DNA from: Sporolactobacillus sp. CQH2019
Lineage (GTDB): Bacteria > Bacillota > Bacilli > Bacillales > Sporolactobacillaceae
Direction of reading: 5' to 3'
Assembly: GCF_028765345.1 (NCBI RefSeq)
Contig: NZ_JARAJZ010000002.1
Coordinates: forward strand, 129,942 to 193,941
DNA: 64,000 bases
Each line of letters opens with the position of its first letter. Positions within the stretch are counted from its first letter, which is position 1. A program made the position numbers and the translations under genes. The notes below the pieces were generated by a model. It worked only from the letters and a program-made list of their open reading frames with translations, was not told the DNA's origin and did not search any database. This document shows positions 9,111-18,482 of this stretch, one piece after another.

Positions 9111-9319
9111 GGCCGTTAGAGGGCCGGAGCCCGGAACAGCAATTTGCCGATTGCTGCAGACCGTGCGGCTACTCGAAAACGGCCGCTCCCCGATGGAGAA
9201 GCATCGCTCCGGACTCAGAAACAATCGGCCTGCCGCTTTTGTAAATAAAGACACTTTCATTCTGAGAGTCTAGAAATCCGCATGGGTTGAGGGATATATC
9301 AAAGTTTTTCAAACGAAAC

Positions 9320-11620
9320 TTATGTTAAGTGAGGGGTTCCTCCCGGCATTGTGTGCAGCCGCTCCCGTAATTTTTCAGCCAGATTCGAATGGCGGCTGTC
9401 GATATCGTTGCGGACGATCGCCTGTTTGAAGGCTTCTTCGTCGCCGCACAGCATGAGATATTCTTTGCTGCGTGCGACGGCCGTATAGATCAGATTGCGC
9501 TTCAGCATCCGGTGATAGCCTTTTACAATCGGCAGAATCACAATCGGGAATTCACTGCCCTGCGCCTTATGAATCGAGCAGCAGTACGCGAGAGTCAGCT
9601 GATTAAGGTCATGTTTCAGATATTTTACCTCAACATTATCAAAAGAAACGACGACGGTGTCTTCATGATCGGTCGTCTCCTTGGCCCTCAGAATGGCGAC
9701 GACTTCGCCGATATCTCCGTTGAAGACCTGCTCATCCGGGTTATTGACCAGCTGCAGCACTTTGTCATGGACCCGGAACACATGGTCTCCGTACGTCAGG
9801 GAGCGTTTCTGGTCCGAAGCGGGGTTAAACAGTTCCTGCAAGGCTTCGTTCATCTTTTCTATACCGGCGTTGCCGCGGTAAATCGGGGCCAGCACCTGAA
9901 TATCCTTCGGCTGATAGCCCTTTTTCTCGGCTCCCTTTGCGATCTGGCAAACCGCATCCACAACCTGAGCCTGATGGCAATGGATAAAACGGCGGTCCGC
10001 CTTGGGAACCGTGATATCCGGGATTAACCCCTGCCTGATTTCGTGAGCCAGCTCAATGATCGATGAACCCCGTGCCTGACGGAAAATATCGGTCAGCCGG
10101 ATGATGGGAATCGCTCCGGACTGTACCAGATCGCTGAGTACCTGGCCGGGCCCCACAGAGGGCAGTTGATCCTCGTCTCCGACGATGACGACTTTAATAT
10201 CGTCGGGAAGCGATCTGAGCAGCTGGTTGGCGAGCCATATGTCCACCATTGACATTTCATCGACGATCAGCAGTTTTCCTTCAATCGGATCGTCCTCGCC
10301 ATGTGTGTAGACCGAGCCGCCGTTCCAGCCGAGCAGGCGGTGGATCGTCACCGCCGGGAGACCGGTCGATTCCTTCATCCTTTTTGCCGCCCGGCCTGTC
10401 GGCGCGGCCAGCAGTACAGGATACGGATGCTCGCTGTCATAGTCTTTCGGGTTAAGAGAAAGCCCGTTTAATTCCGCATAAACATCGACAATTCCACGAA
10501 TAACCGTCGTCTTTCCCGTACCCGGCCCGCCGGTCAGAATCATTAACGGAGACTGGATTGCTTTTCTGATGGCAGCCTGCTGGCTCTCCGCATACTGCAT
10601 AGAGAGCTTTTCTTCCACCTTTCCGAGTGCCTCGAGAAACTCGCTTTCGGAAAATTCATCCGGATCGCCGCTCCGTTCCATCAGTTTCTGTATACCGGTG
10701 ACAACGCCTTTTTCCGCATAGTAAAGTTCAGGAAGATAGATATCGTCGTCTTCACGGACCAGCCTGCCGTCTTCTTCAAGAGCATCGATCTCGCGCACAA
10801 CGGCATCCTGATCGACATCCGGCTCCGGATTCGAAAGCAGCTTTTCAGCGGCCTGAACGGTCTCATCATAAGGCATGAACACGTGGCCGTCGTTCATTGC
10901 CCGTTCGTTCAGCCAGTAGAGAACGGCTGCCTGAATGCGTTCCGGATGATTCCCGGTAATGCCCAGCAGCGCCGCCAGTTCGTCCGCCCGCTGAAAGCCG
11001 ATGCCCTCGACGTCCCGGATCAGCTGATAAGGATTCTCTTTGATCATTTCCAGCGCCGCGTCACCGTAAGTCTGATAGATTTTCATGGCCAGCTGGGAGC
11101 CGAACCCATAATCCGAGAGGCCGATCAGAATTTTTTCCAGTCCCTCATTTTTCAAAAGAGTTTCCGCAATAAAATCGGATTTTTTCTTCTCCAGCTTGGG
11201 TACTTCTTGCAGGCAGGAGGGATCGTTCAGAATTTTTGTGATCGCGTTGTCTCCGATTGCATCGATAATCGATTCGGCCGTCTTCTTTCCAATTCCCGGG
11301 AAGAGATCGCCGGACAGGTACTGCACCATGCCGGTCCGGGACTGCGGAAGCAGCTTGCGGTAGCGCTCGGCCTCGTATTGCTGCCCATATTTGGGATGAG
11401 TCTTCAGTCTGCCGATGAACTGATACGTCTCATGAAGGTGGACGGCGGGAAAGTAGCCGACAATCGTCATTTCTTTACCCTGCACGGGTTCATCGGTTTC
11501 GTTAATTTTCACAATCATTACCGTGTAGCCATTTTCTTTATTCTGAAAAACGATGCGGACCGGTTCGCCCTTGATTGACGGATGCCGATCCGAAAATAAA
11601 TCCAACGCCGCCTGTTCCAT
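9320..11620 (-). CDS. recD2: RecD2-type ATP-dependent DNA helicase
   Basis: An SF1B 5'-3' helicase of about 766 residues (B. subtilis YrrC) acting in DNA repair and replication-fork maintenance without RecBC. An N-terminal OB-like region and helix-hairpin-helix segments (DLFPGIGKKTAESII, NPYQLIRDVEGIGFQRADELA) precede the motor core. That core has Walker A GGPGTGKTT, then LLAAPTGRAAKRM, Walker B LLIVDEMSMVD, VIVGDEDQLPSVGPG, and the C-terminal motif LAYCCSIHKAQGSEFP. I start at the ATG giving MEQAALDLFSD. A TTG 19 codons upstream is possible but lacks a good ribosome-binding site. The yrrD and gln genes that flank recD2 in B. subtilis are missing downstream; array A stands in their place. Confidence 0.94.
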   Translation of the reverse strand: MEQAALDLFSDRHPSIKGEPVRIVFQNKENGYTVMIVKINETDEPVQGKEMTIVGYFPAVHLHETYQFIGRLKTHPKYGQQYEAERYRKLLPQSRTGMVQYLSGDLFPGIGKKTAESIIDAIGDNAITKILNDPSCLQEVPKLEKKKSDFIAETLLKNEGLEKILIGLSDYGFGSQLAMKIYQTYGDAALEMIKENPYQLIRDVEGIGFQRADELAALLGITGNHPERIQAAVLYWLNERAMNDGHVFMPYDETVQAAEKLLSNPEPDVDQDAVVREIDALEEDGRLVREDDDIYLPELYYAEKGVVTGIQKLMERSGDPDEFSESEFLEALGKVEEKLSMQYAESQQAAIRKAIQSPLMILTGGPGTGKTTVIRGIVDVYAELNGLSLNPKDYDSEHPYPVLLAAPTGRAAKRMKESTGLPAVTIHRLLGWNGGSVYTHGEDDPIEGKLLIVDEMSMVDIWLANQLLRSLPDDIKVVIVGDEDQLPSVGPGQVLSDLVQSGAIPIIRLTDIFRQARGSSIIELAHEIRQGLIPDITVPKADRRFIHCHQAQVVDAVCQIAKGAEKKGYQPKDIQVLAPIYRGNAGIEKMNEALQELFNPASDQKRSLTYGDHVFRVHDKVLQLVNNPDEQVFNGDIGEVVAILRAKETTDHEDTVVVSFDNVEVKYLKHDLNQLTLAYCCSIHKAQGSEFPIVILPIVKGYHRMLKRNLIYTAVARSKEYLMLCGDEEAFKQAIVRNDIDSRHSNLAEKLRERLHTMPGGTPHLT

Positions 11621-11721
11621 AATTCCCGCCGTCCTTTCTTTTATAAAAATTTTCTGAGGCATAGAAGCGTCTGTCAAAAATTAGCAGGGCAGCAGCGCCC
11701 GCCAGGAGAAAATCCTGCTTT

Positions 11722-12411
11722 TTACTCTTTCCCGTGCGGGTCCGGCTCTCCGATTTTTTTCAGTCTCTCAAGGCCATGTGCCGCAAGCATGTGACGGGGA
11801 TTCAGAGTCAGCGCCTTCGAAAAACAGTTTTCTGCGTCGCCGTTCTTATCCCGGTACATGGCAATGACACCGAGATTATAGAAAGCGTCCGCATGTTGCT
11901 GATTCTCCGAAATGACCCTTAGAAACTGTTTTTCCGCCGCATCCAGCCGGCCGAACTGTGCCAGCAGAAGCCCATACTGAAATCTTGCTTCCGTATCCGA
12001 ACCGTTCAGTTCGACCGCACGCTGAAAGGCCGCCAGACCCTGACCGGGATGGCCAAGCTGAAGCGCGCACCGGCCGATCATATAGAATACATCGCCTTCA
12101 TTCAATCCGTTTTCCCGGGCCTGTTCAAACCGGGCCAGTGCGTCTTTGTATTTTTTCACTTCAAAAAGAGCATTTCCGTAGCCGAAAGAAGCGGACGCGA
12201 AGGCCGGATTGAGAGAGAGCGCTTTTTTAAAAAAAGCCGGGGCACGTTCGGGCTGTCCGGCTGCAATCAGCAGGTTCCCGAAATTCGTATAGCCCACAGG
12301 ATTGTCCGGCTCTTCGGAAATCGCCTGATCAAGAGCCTGCGCCGCATGGGCATAATCTTTTTCCCTGATCAGCCGCAGAGCTTTTTCTGTTTTACTTTCC
12401 AAAGCAGTCAA
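11722..12411 (-). CDS. Tetratricopeptide-repeat protein (YrrB-like)
   Basis: A 229-residue soluble protein built almost wholly of TPR units with the usual G-Y-A/F-P spacing (for example NPVGYTNFGNLLIAAGQPERA and HADAFYNLGVIAMYRDKNGDA), about six repeats. TPR proteins act as protein-binding scaffolds. The partner is unknown, but position between recD2 and mnmA matches B. subtilis yrrB. Translation starts at TTG with GGAG eight bases upstream. Confidence 0.88.
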   Translation of the reverse strand: MTALESKTEKALRLIREKDYAHAAQALDQAISEEPDNPVGYTNFGNLLIAAGQPERAPAFFKKALSLNPAFASASFGYGNALFEVKKYKDALARFEQARENGLNEGDVFYMIGRCALQLGHPGQGLAAFQRAVELNGSDTEARFQYGLLLAQFGRLDAAEKQFLRVISENQQHADAFYNLGVIAMYRDKNGDAENCFSKALTLNPRHMLAAHGLERLKKIGEPDPHGKE

Positions 12412-12527
12412 CTTCCCTTCTCCGGATAATCAATTTCAGAAACGAAGCGGCAGCCGGATCCGGCCGCAGGTTTCAGACGGCATTTTACCGGCAGCCCGGC
12501 CCTTTTGCATGGAAAAAGACCCAGCCC

Positions 12528-13667
<1,140 letters not shown>

Positions 13668-13686
13668 TCACCCGCCTTTTCAGAGT

Positions 13687-14847
13687 TCAGTCCTGCCCGA
13701 CTCCGATAAGTTCCCGGACGGACCGGGCAATGACATGTCCCGCTTCTTTAATTTGTTCCGGATTCAGCCCGCTTCCGAAGCTGATCCGGACAGAACTCCG
13801 CGTTTCCGGAGCGTCCGGGCCGAACATCGCAGTCAGCACATGCGAAGGCTCCACCGATCCCGCAGTACATGCCGACCCGCTCGACACGGCAACACCCGAC
13901 AGATCCAGTCGGGTAAGCAGTGTTTCAATATTTGTTCCCGGAAAATATAAATTTAAAATTTGCGGCAGAAAGTGTTCCGGATTCCCGTTGATCCGATAAG
14001 CAACATGTTCAGCGTCAAGAGCTTCAAGCAAAGCGCGGCGCTCTTTCAAATATCTTTCGATCCGTTCCGACCGGCGGGCGCGTACAAGTTCAACCGCCCG
14101 CCCCAGTCCGGCAATGGCGGGGACGTTCTGCGTACCTGCGCGGTGCTTTCGTTCCTGATCGCCTCCGTGAGTGATCGAGGCGAGCGACACTCCGTCGCGT
14201 ATATAGAGAAAACCGATTCCTTTCGGTCCGCCGATTTTATGCCCCGTCATTGACAGAAGATCGATCGGCATTTCTTTTACATTCATATTTTCCGTCCCGA
14301 ACGCCTGAACCGTATCCGTGTGGAAAAGCGCCCGATGCGGTGCCAGAAGATGCGCAATTTCGCGGATCGGCTGAACGGTGCCGACCTCGTTGTTGCCGTA
14401 CATGATCGAAACAAGGATGGTATCGTCACGCAATTTCTCTTTTAATTCAGCAACGGAAATCCGGCCGCTCCTGTCGACATCCAGATAATCGACGACAAAA
14501 CCGAGAGACTCCAGATATTCGCACGTTCTGAACACGCCGTGATGCTCCACTTTGGTTGTAATGATATGCTTCCCGAACTGCCTGTTCGCCAGTGCGGCGC
14601 CGATGATAGCCATATTATCGCCTTCGGTTCCGCCGCCCGTAAAGACAATCTCCCGGCTTTTCGCACCGATATAATCGGCGATCGTATCCCGCGCATCGTC
14701 AATGACTTTCCGTGCCTGCCTGCCGAAAGAATGGATGCTTGACGGATTGCCGATCACGCGCTTATAGGTCTCCGTCATGACCTCCAGTACTTCAGGATCA
14801 ATCGGCGTCGTTGCGGCATGATCGAGATAAATCGGATCCATGCCCAA
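13687..14847 (-). CDS. iscS: Cysteine desulfurase (YrvO/IscS family)
   Basis: A PLP enzyme of 386 residues that removes sulfur from cysteine. It has the N-terminal YLDHAATTPI, HGVFRTCEYLESLGF, the PLP lysine block SMTGHKIGGPKGIGFLY, and the active-site cysteine in SSGSACTAGSVEPSHVL. It lies between cymR and mnmA, 18 bases after cymR. By analogy with B. subtilis YrvO it probably feeds sulfur to MnmA for tRNA 2-thiolation. Confidence 0.95.
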   Translation of the reverse strand: MGMDPIYLDHAATTPIDPEVLEVMTETYKRVIGNPSSIHSFGRQARKVIDDARDTIADYIGAKSREIVFTGGGTEGDNMAIIGAALANRQFGKHIITTKVEHHGVFRTCEYLESLGFVVDYLDVDRSGRISVAELKEKLRDDTILVSIMYGNNEVGTVQPIREIAHLLAPHRALFHTDTVQAFGTENMNVKEMPIDLLSMTGHKIGGPKGIGFLYIRDGVSLASITHGGDQERKHRAGTQNVPAIAGLGRAVELVRARRSERIERYLKERRALLEALDAEHVAYRINGNPEHFLPQILNLYFPGTNIETLLTRLDLSGVAVSSGSACTAGSVEPSHVLTAMFGPDAPETRSSVRISFGSGLNPEQIKEAGHVIARSVRELIGVGQD

Positions 14848-14865
14848 TCACTCCTTTAATATCTG

Positions 14866-15288
14866 TTAAATATAAAACATGTCTGGATCCTGAACCTGCG
14901 GATCGGAATCAAAATGAATCAGGTCGTCCAGAGTTGTGCCCTGAAGCACGTCCTTAACGGCATCCCGGATCTTCACCCAGAGCTCGCGCTTAGCCGGATC
15001 GTCGTCTTCCATCACTTCGACCGGCTGAATCGGGCCTTCCAGAACGCGAATCACATCGGCCGCCGTAATTTCGCTCGGGAGCTTGGACAGCACATACCCT
15101 CCGTATGCTCCGCGAATGCTGTTCACTAACCCGGCGTTGCGGAGCGGAGCGATCAATTGTTCCAGGTAATGCTCCGACAAATTGTGTTCATTGGCAATCG
15201 CCTTAAGCGAGAGCGGGCCCCTGCCTTTATTTTTCGCAAGAGCCATCATGATCGTCAGCCCGTAGCGCCCTTTGGTCGATATTTTCAT
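14866..15288 (-). CDS. cymR: Rrf2-family regulator CymR (cysteine metabolism repressor)
   Basis: A 140-residue winged-helix regulator. It starts MKISTKGRYGLTIMMALA, with recognition helix segment HNLSEHYLEQLIAPLRNAGLV and wing SIRGAYGGYVL. Unlike IscR it has no cysteines, so it cannot carry an Fe-S cluster. CymR of B. subtilis represses cysteine and methionine uptake and synthesis genes in complex with CysK. It heads the cymR-iscS-mnmA group and is divergent from rarA. A GAGGTG site precedes the ATG. Confidence 0.93.
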   Translation of the reverse strand: MKISTKGRYGLTIMMALAKNKGRGPLSLKAIANEHNLSEHYLEQLIAPLRNAGLVNSIRGAYGGYVLSKLPSEITAADVIRVLEGPIQPVEVMEDDDPAKRELWVKIRDAVKDVLQGTTLDDLIHFDSDPQVQDPDMFYI

Positions 15289-15439
15289 TATGAACCACCT
15301 CTTCCTCTGTCAAAATCAGCTGTATTATCCATTTATGATTAAATGAAATTTTCTGCTGCACGTAATAAAAAAAGAACGAGCGGTTTCCGGACCGTCTGAG
15401 CATCCGGCACAAAACAGACGAAGGATCCGAAAGCCGTTT

Positions 15440-15470
15440 TTGCTATCCGATCCGCGAAGTATGGTAAAAT
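15440..15470 (+). promoter_or_regulatory. Possible rarA promoter in the cymR-rarA divergent gap
   Basis: The 384-base gap between cymR and rarA holds no gene I can support. On the + strand an extended -10, TGGTAAAAT (TAAAAT at 15465-15470), follows a poor -35 TTGCTA with a long 19-base spacer. On the minus strand a GATAAT lies about 40 bases before cymR, but its -35 is weak. Confidence 0.35.
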
Positions 15471-15672
15471 ATGATCAGACTCTAAACTATTATAGACGAA
15501 AACTGCTTTTCTTGCACGTTTTCAAGCCGGGGAAAGGCATTGCCGGTGGATCCCCATGCCCGGACGGGACGGCCGATCGCTCCGGTCCAGTGCCGCCCCG
15601 CTTGATTCAGCCGTCAAGAACCCTATAGAGACAGGCAGGATATGCCAGATCAAATTTGAGAGGATGATCGGG

Positions 15673-17013
15673 GTGGACCTATTTGATTTTCCATCCGATG
15701 ACAATAAAACAGCAGAAAGTGCGCGCCCCCTTGCCGACCGAATGCGCCCGCGGACGCTCGACGAATTTGTCGGCCAGGAACAGATTGTCGGCAAGGGCCG
15801 CCTGCTGCGCCGGGCGATTCAGGCAGACAGGCTGACGCCGATGATCTTTTTCGGGCCTCCCGGGACGGGCAAAACAACGCTCGCTCATATTATTGCCCGG
15901 TCGACATCGGCCTATTTCGAACAGCTGAACGCGGTGACGGCCGGAGTCGGCGATTTGAGAAAAATCATAGCCGGCGCGGAAGAACGGCTGAAGTTCGACC
16001 GGCAGCGAACGATCCTTTTCATTGATGAAATTCATCGTTTCAATAAAGGGCAGCAGGATGCCCTGCTGCCGTCGGTGGAAAAAGGGACCATTATCCTGAT
16101 CGGGGCAACGACTGAAAGCCCGATGTTCGAAATCAATTCGGCGCTGCTTTCCCGCTCCCGCCTTTTCCGCTTCGTCCCGCTTTCTCAGGATGACATCCGC
16201 AAGATTCTGGAAAACACGCTTGCCGATAAAGAGCGCGGCTATGGCCGTTACAAAATTCAGGCGGACAGCGACGCCATCGACCACCTCGTCCGCGTTGCGA
16301 ACGGCGACAGCCGCACCGCTCTGCACGCACTCGAACTCGCCGTTTTGACGACCGATCCGGACAAGGACGGCGTGATTCACATTGACCGCGGCGTTGCCGA
16401 AGAGTCGATTCAGGAAAAAGTGCTTCAATATGATAAAAAGGGAGACAATCACTACGATACGGTCTCGGCTTTTATCAAAAGTATGCGCGGATCCGATCCG
16501 GATGCAACGCTCTTCTGGCTCGCCAAAATGATTGCCGCCGGAGAAGATCCGAAATTCATCGCCCGCCGGATTTTCATTCATGCCGCCGAAGACGTCGGCC
16601 TGGCCGATCCCAATGCGATTCTCGTCGCCAACGCGGCCGTCACCGCGGTGACATTTATCGGCCTGCCCGAAGCGCGTATACCGCTCGCGGAAGCAGCGCT
16701 TTACGTCGCCACCGCTCCAAAAAGCAATGCGGCCGTTATCGGCATCGATCAGGCGCTTGATGCCGTTAAAAACGGTAAAACCGGCGAGGTGCCGCTTCAT
16801 CTGCGCGACGCCCATTACAAGGGAGCATCGAAACTGGGCCACGGGAAGGGCTACCTTTACCCTCACGATTTCCCGGGAGGCTACGTCCCGCAAAACTACC
16901 TTCCGGAAAACCTTCGCACAAAGAAATTCTATCATCCTTCGCCGCGCGGTTATGAAAAAAGCATTCAAAAAAGGCTGGATTATTTTGCCGAACGCAATCG
17001 CGAAAATAAATGA
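15673..17013 (+). CDS. rarA: Replication-associated recombination protein A (RarA/MgsA)
   Basis: An AAA+ ATPase of about 446 residues related to clamp loaders, acting at stalled replication forks. PLADRMRPRTLDEFVGQEQIVG is followed by Walker A FFGPPGTGKTT, Walker [14 protein letters not shown], sensor 1 ILIGATTESP, and the C-terminal tetramerisation domain with KGASKLGHGKGYLYPHDFP. I place the start at a GTG (15673) because it gives the family N-terminus VDLFDF and a GAGAGG site lies 9 bases upstream. The in-frame ATG three codons earlier directly abuts that site. Confidence 0.94.
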   Translation: MDLFDFPSDDNKTAESARPLADRMRPRTLDEFVGQEQIVGKGRLLRRAIQADRLTPMIFFGPPGTGKTTLAHIIARSTSAYFEQLNAVTAGVGDLRKIIAGAEERLKFDRQRTILFIDEIHRFNKGQQDALLPSVEKGTIILIGATTESPMFEINSALLSRSRLFRFVPLSQDDIRKILENTLADKERGYGRYKIQADSDAIDHLVRVANGDSRTALHALELAVLTTDPDKDGVIHIDRGVAEESIQEKVLQYDKKGDNHYDTVSAFIKSMRGSDPDATLFWLAKMIAAGEDPKFIARRIFIHAAEDVGLADPNAILVANAAVTAVTFIGLPEARIPLAEAALYVATAPKSNAAVIGIDQALDAVKNGKTGEVPLHLRDAHYKGASKLGHGKGYLYPHDFPGGYVPQNYLPENLRTKKFYHPSPRGYEKSIQKRLDYFAERNRENK

Positions 17014-17125
17014 CGGATTATCCCTCTTAGCATGGATATGATAGCAGACAGCCCCGTGTATAAAAAACTTCTAAGTTGTCTATCCTTCTTAAAAATAAGC
17101 AAGAATGCAAGAAGGAGAGTATGTC

Positions 17126-17830
17126 ATGACAAAAGTGAGACAAGATGCCTGGTCGCATGAAGACGATCTGCTGCTTGCAGAAACCGTCCTGCGCCACATA
17201 AGAGAAGGTAGCACACAGCTTGATGCATTCGAAGAAGTCGGCGACCGGCTGAATCGCACAGGAGCCGCATGCGGCTTCCGCTGGAACGCGATCGTACGCA
17301 AAAAATACGAACAGGCCATTGAAATTGCCAAAAAGCAGCGCAAGCAGAAGAAACGTGCTGAACAGCGGAGCAAGATCGTCCGCCCCGCCCCCGTTTTTTC
17401 TGCCGCGGAAAGCGCCTATCTCGCCAATCCTTCAGATACGGATACGAATAATGAGATTGAGGCGGTCGGGACAGACCCGGATATAACCGCTGCTTCCGAC
17501 CGGCAGGCAGAAAAAGAAGGAATCAATTTAAGCGACGTGATCGCTTTTCTGAAGACGCTGCAGCGCGGCAAAGCGACAACAGGCCGGCTGGAACAGGAAA
17601 ACAGCCATCTGAAGCTGGAAAACGATAAACTCCTTCAAAAAGTTTCCGAGTTGGAGAAAGAAATCGGCGGGCTGCAGAACCGCCAGCAAACCGTAGAGGA
17701 CGACTATCAGGCGCTGATCGGCATCATGGACCGCGCACGGCGGATGGTTGCCTTCCAGGACCAGGAGTCCGTTCAGGGAGCCACTTTCAAAATGGATCAG
17801 AACGGGAATCTGGAGAAGATCGCAAAATAA
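17126..17830 (+). CDS. RsfA-family (Myb/SANT-like) sporulation transcription factor
   Basis: A 234-residue protein. The N-terminal Myb-like DNA-binding domain (WSHEDDLLLAETVL, FEEVGDRLNRTGAACGFRWN) matches the RsfA/YlbO family, whose members tune sigma-F or sigma-E regulons in sporulating Bacillus. A basic stretch (KKQRKQKKRAEQR) follows, and residues about 150-195 form a coiled coil (LEQENSHLKLENDKLLQKVSELEKE). The start is the ATG eight bases after GGAG. RsfA is not in this position in B. subtilis. A strong terminator follows. Family is clear; which paralogue it is remains uncertain. Confidence 0.85.
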   Translation: MTKVRQDAWSHEDDLLLAETVLRHIREGSTQLDAFEEVGDRLNRTGAACGFRWNAIVRKKYEQAIEIAKKQRKQKKRAEQRSKIVRPAPVFSAAESAYLANPSDTDTNNEIEAVGTDPDITAASDRQAEKEGINLSDVIAFLKTLQRGKATTGRLEQENSHLKLENDKLLQKVSELEKEIGGLQNRQQTVEDDYQALIGIMDRARRMVAFQDQESVQGATFKMDQNGNLEKIAK

Positions 17831-17863
17831 TCAGAACGCTTGTTTATAGATACGAAAACTACC

Positions 17864-17914
17864 AGAAGGCGTCTCATAAGTCGATTTACGGCAATGGGAC
17901 GCCTTCTTTCATTT
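17864..17914 (+). terminator. Rho-independent terminator after the rsfA-like gene
   Basis: A 10-bp perfect stem AGAAGGCGTC / GACGCCTTCT with a further few pairs, followed by TTCATTT, about 30 bases downstream of the stop codon on the + strand. Confidence 0.8.
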
Positions 17915-17981
17915 CACATAAAAAATTGATCAATCAACCCGTATTTCCGGTGAATTATAACACGGTAGTCAAAAATTTGTA

Positions 17982-18140
17982 TTAGTAAAGGATTTTTAGT
18001 TTAGCCTCCTCTTCCTCATTGGCATAATTATATAAATCACTCATAGTCAAAAATACCTTAACATCAGGATTTCTCATGACCTTGGTATAAAAACACGGAA
18101 ATCCAGGAATCAAGGAATGGGGCGTTCCCCTTTCATAAAA
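17982..18140 (-). pseudogene. Possible 3' remnant of an unrecognised gene
   Basis: An AT-richer patch is open on the minus strand for about 52 codons up to a TAA at 17982-17984. It reads protein-like sequence such as GFPCFYTKVMRNPDVKVFL and MSDLYNYANEEEEAK. There is no ribosome-binding site or convincing start, and upstream it is closed by a stop at 18141. Base composition differs from the surroundings. I do not recognise the family; it may be a decayed gene end or chance. Confidence 0.25.
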
Positions 18141-18206
18141 TCAGGGGGACAACTCCGGGCTGCTCTTTGTCAATCACGACTCGTCACCGTCAAAGCTGAC
18201 GAACCC

Positions 18207-18374
18207 GGTAGAAATCCGGTTCTGGCCGATAGAACCCAAGATTTGGCCGGTAAAAATCCATATTCGGCCGGTAGAACCCATAATTCGGCCGATAGAACCC
18301 TCGATCTGGCTGGTAGAAATCCATATCCGGCCGGTAGAACCCGGAATTTGGCCGGTAGAACCCAAGATCTGGCC
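18207..18374. repeat. Tandem 21-bp repeat array B
   Basis: Eight consecutive 21-bp units, each beginning GGTAGAA (or GATAGAA/GGTAAAA) and ending in TGGCC or CGGCC, with variable middle bases. The period is exact with no indels. It lies between the convergent rsfA-like gene and the PilX-like gene. Its unit differs from arrays A and C, but the period is the same. On its right (18383-18452) the motif ATCAG[TC]A recurs several times. Confidence 0.9.
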
Positions 18375-18482
18375 GGAATCATCAGTAAAACAGCGGAATA
18401 TCATCAGTAACCGTCAGCATATCAGCAAAAAAGATCAAAAAATCAGCAGTAAATGGACTGCCATAAATAAATATGATTCACT

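Noticed and set aside
8589-9273. Open frames across array A encoding 7-residue repeats such as FRSAQAG (+) or TETRPEL (-)
   Set aside because: They exist only because the 21-bp period is a multiple of three. Several frames on both strands stay open, none has a good ribosome-binding site, and units vary without codon-like bias.
18117-18410. Open frames over array B with AGRTxxx heptads
   Set aside because: Frames on both strands arise from the 21-bp period; no ribosome-binding site.
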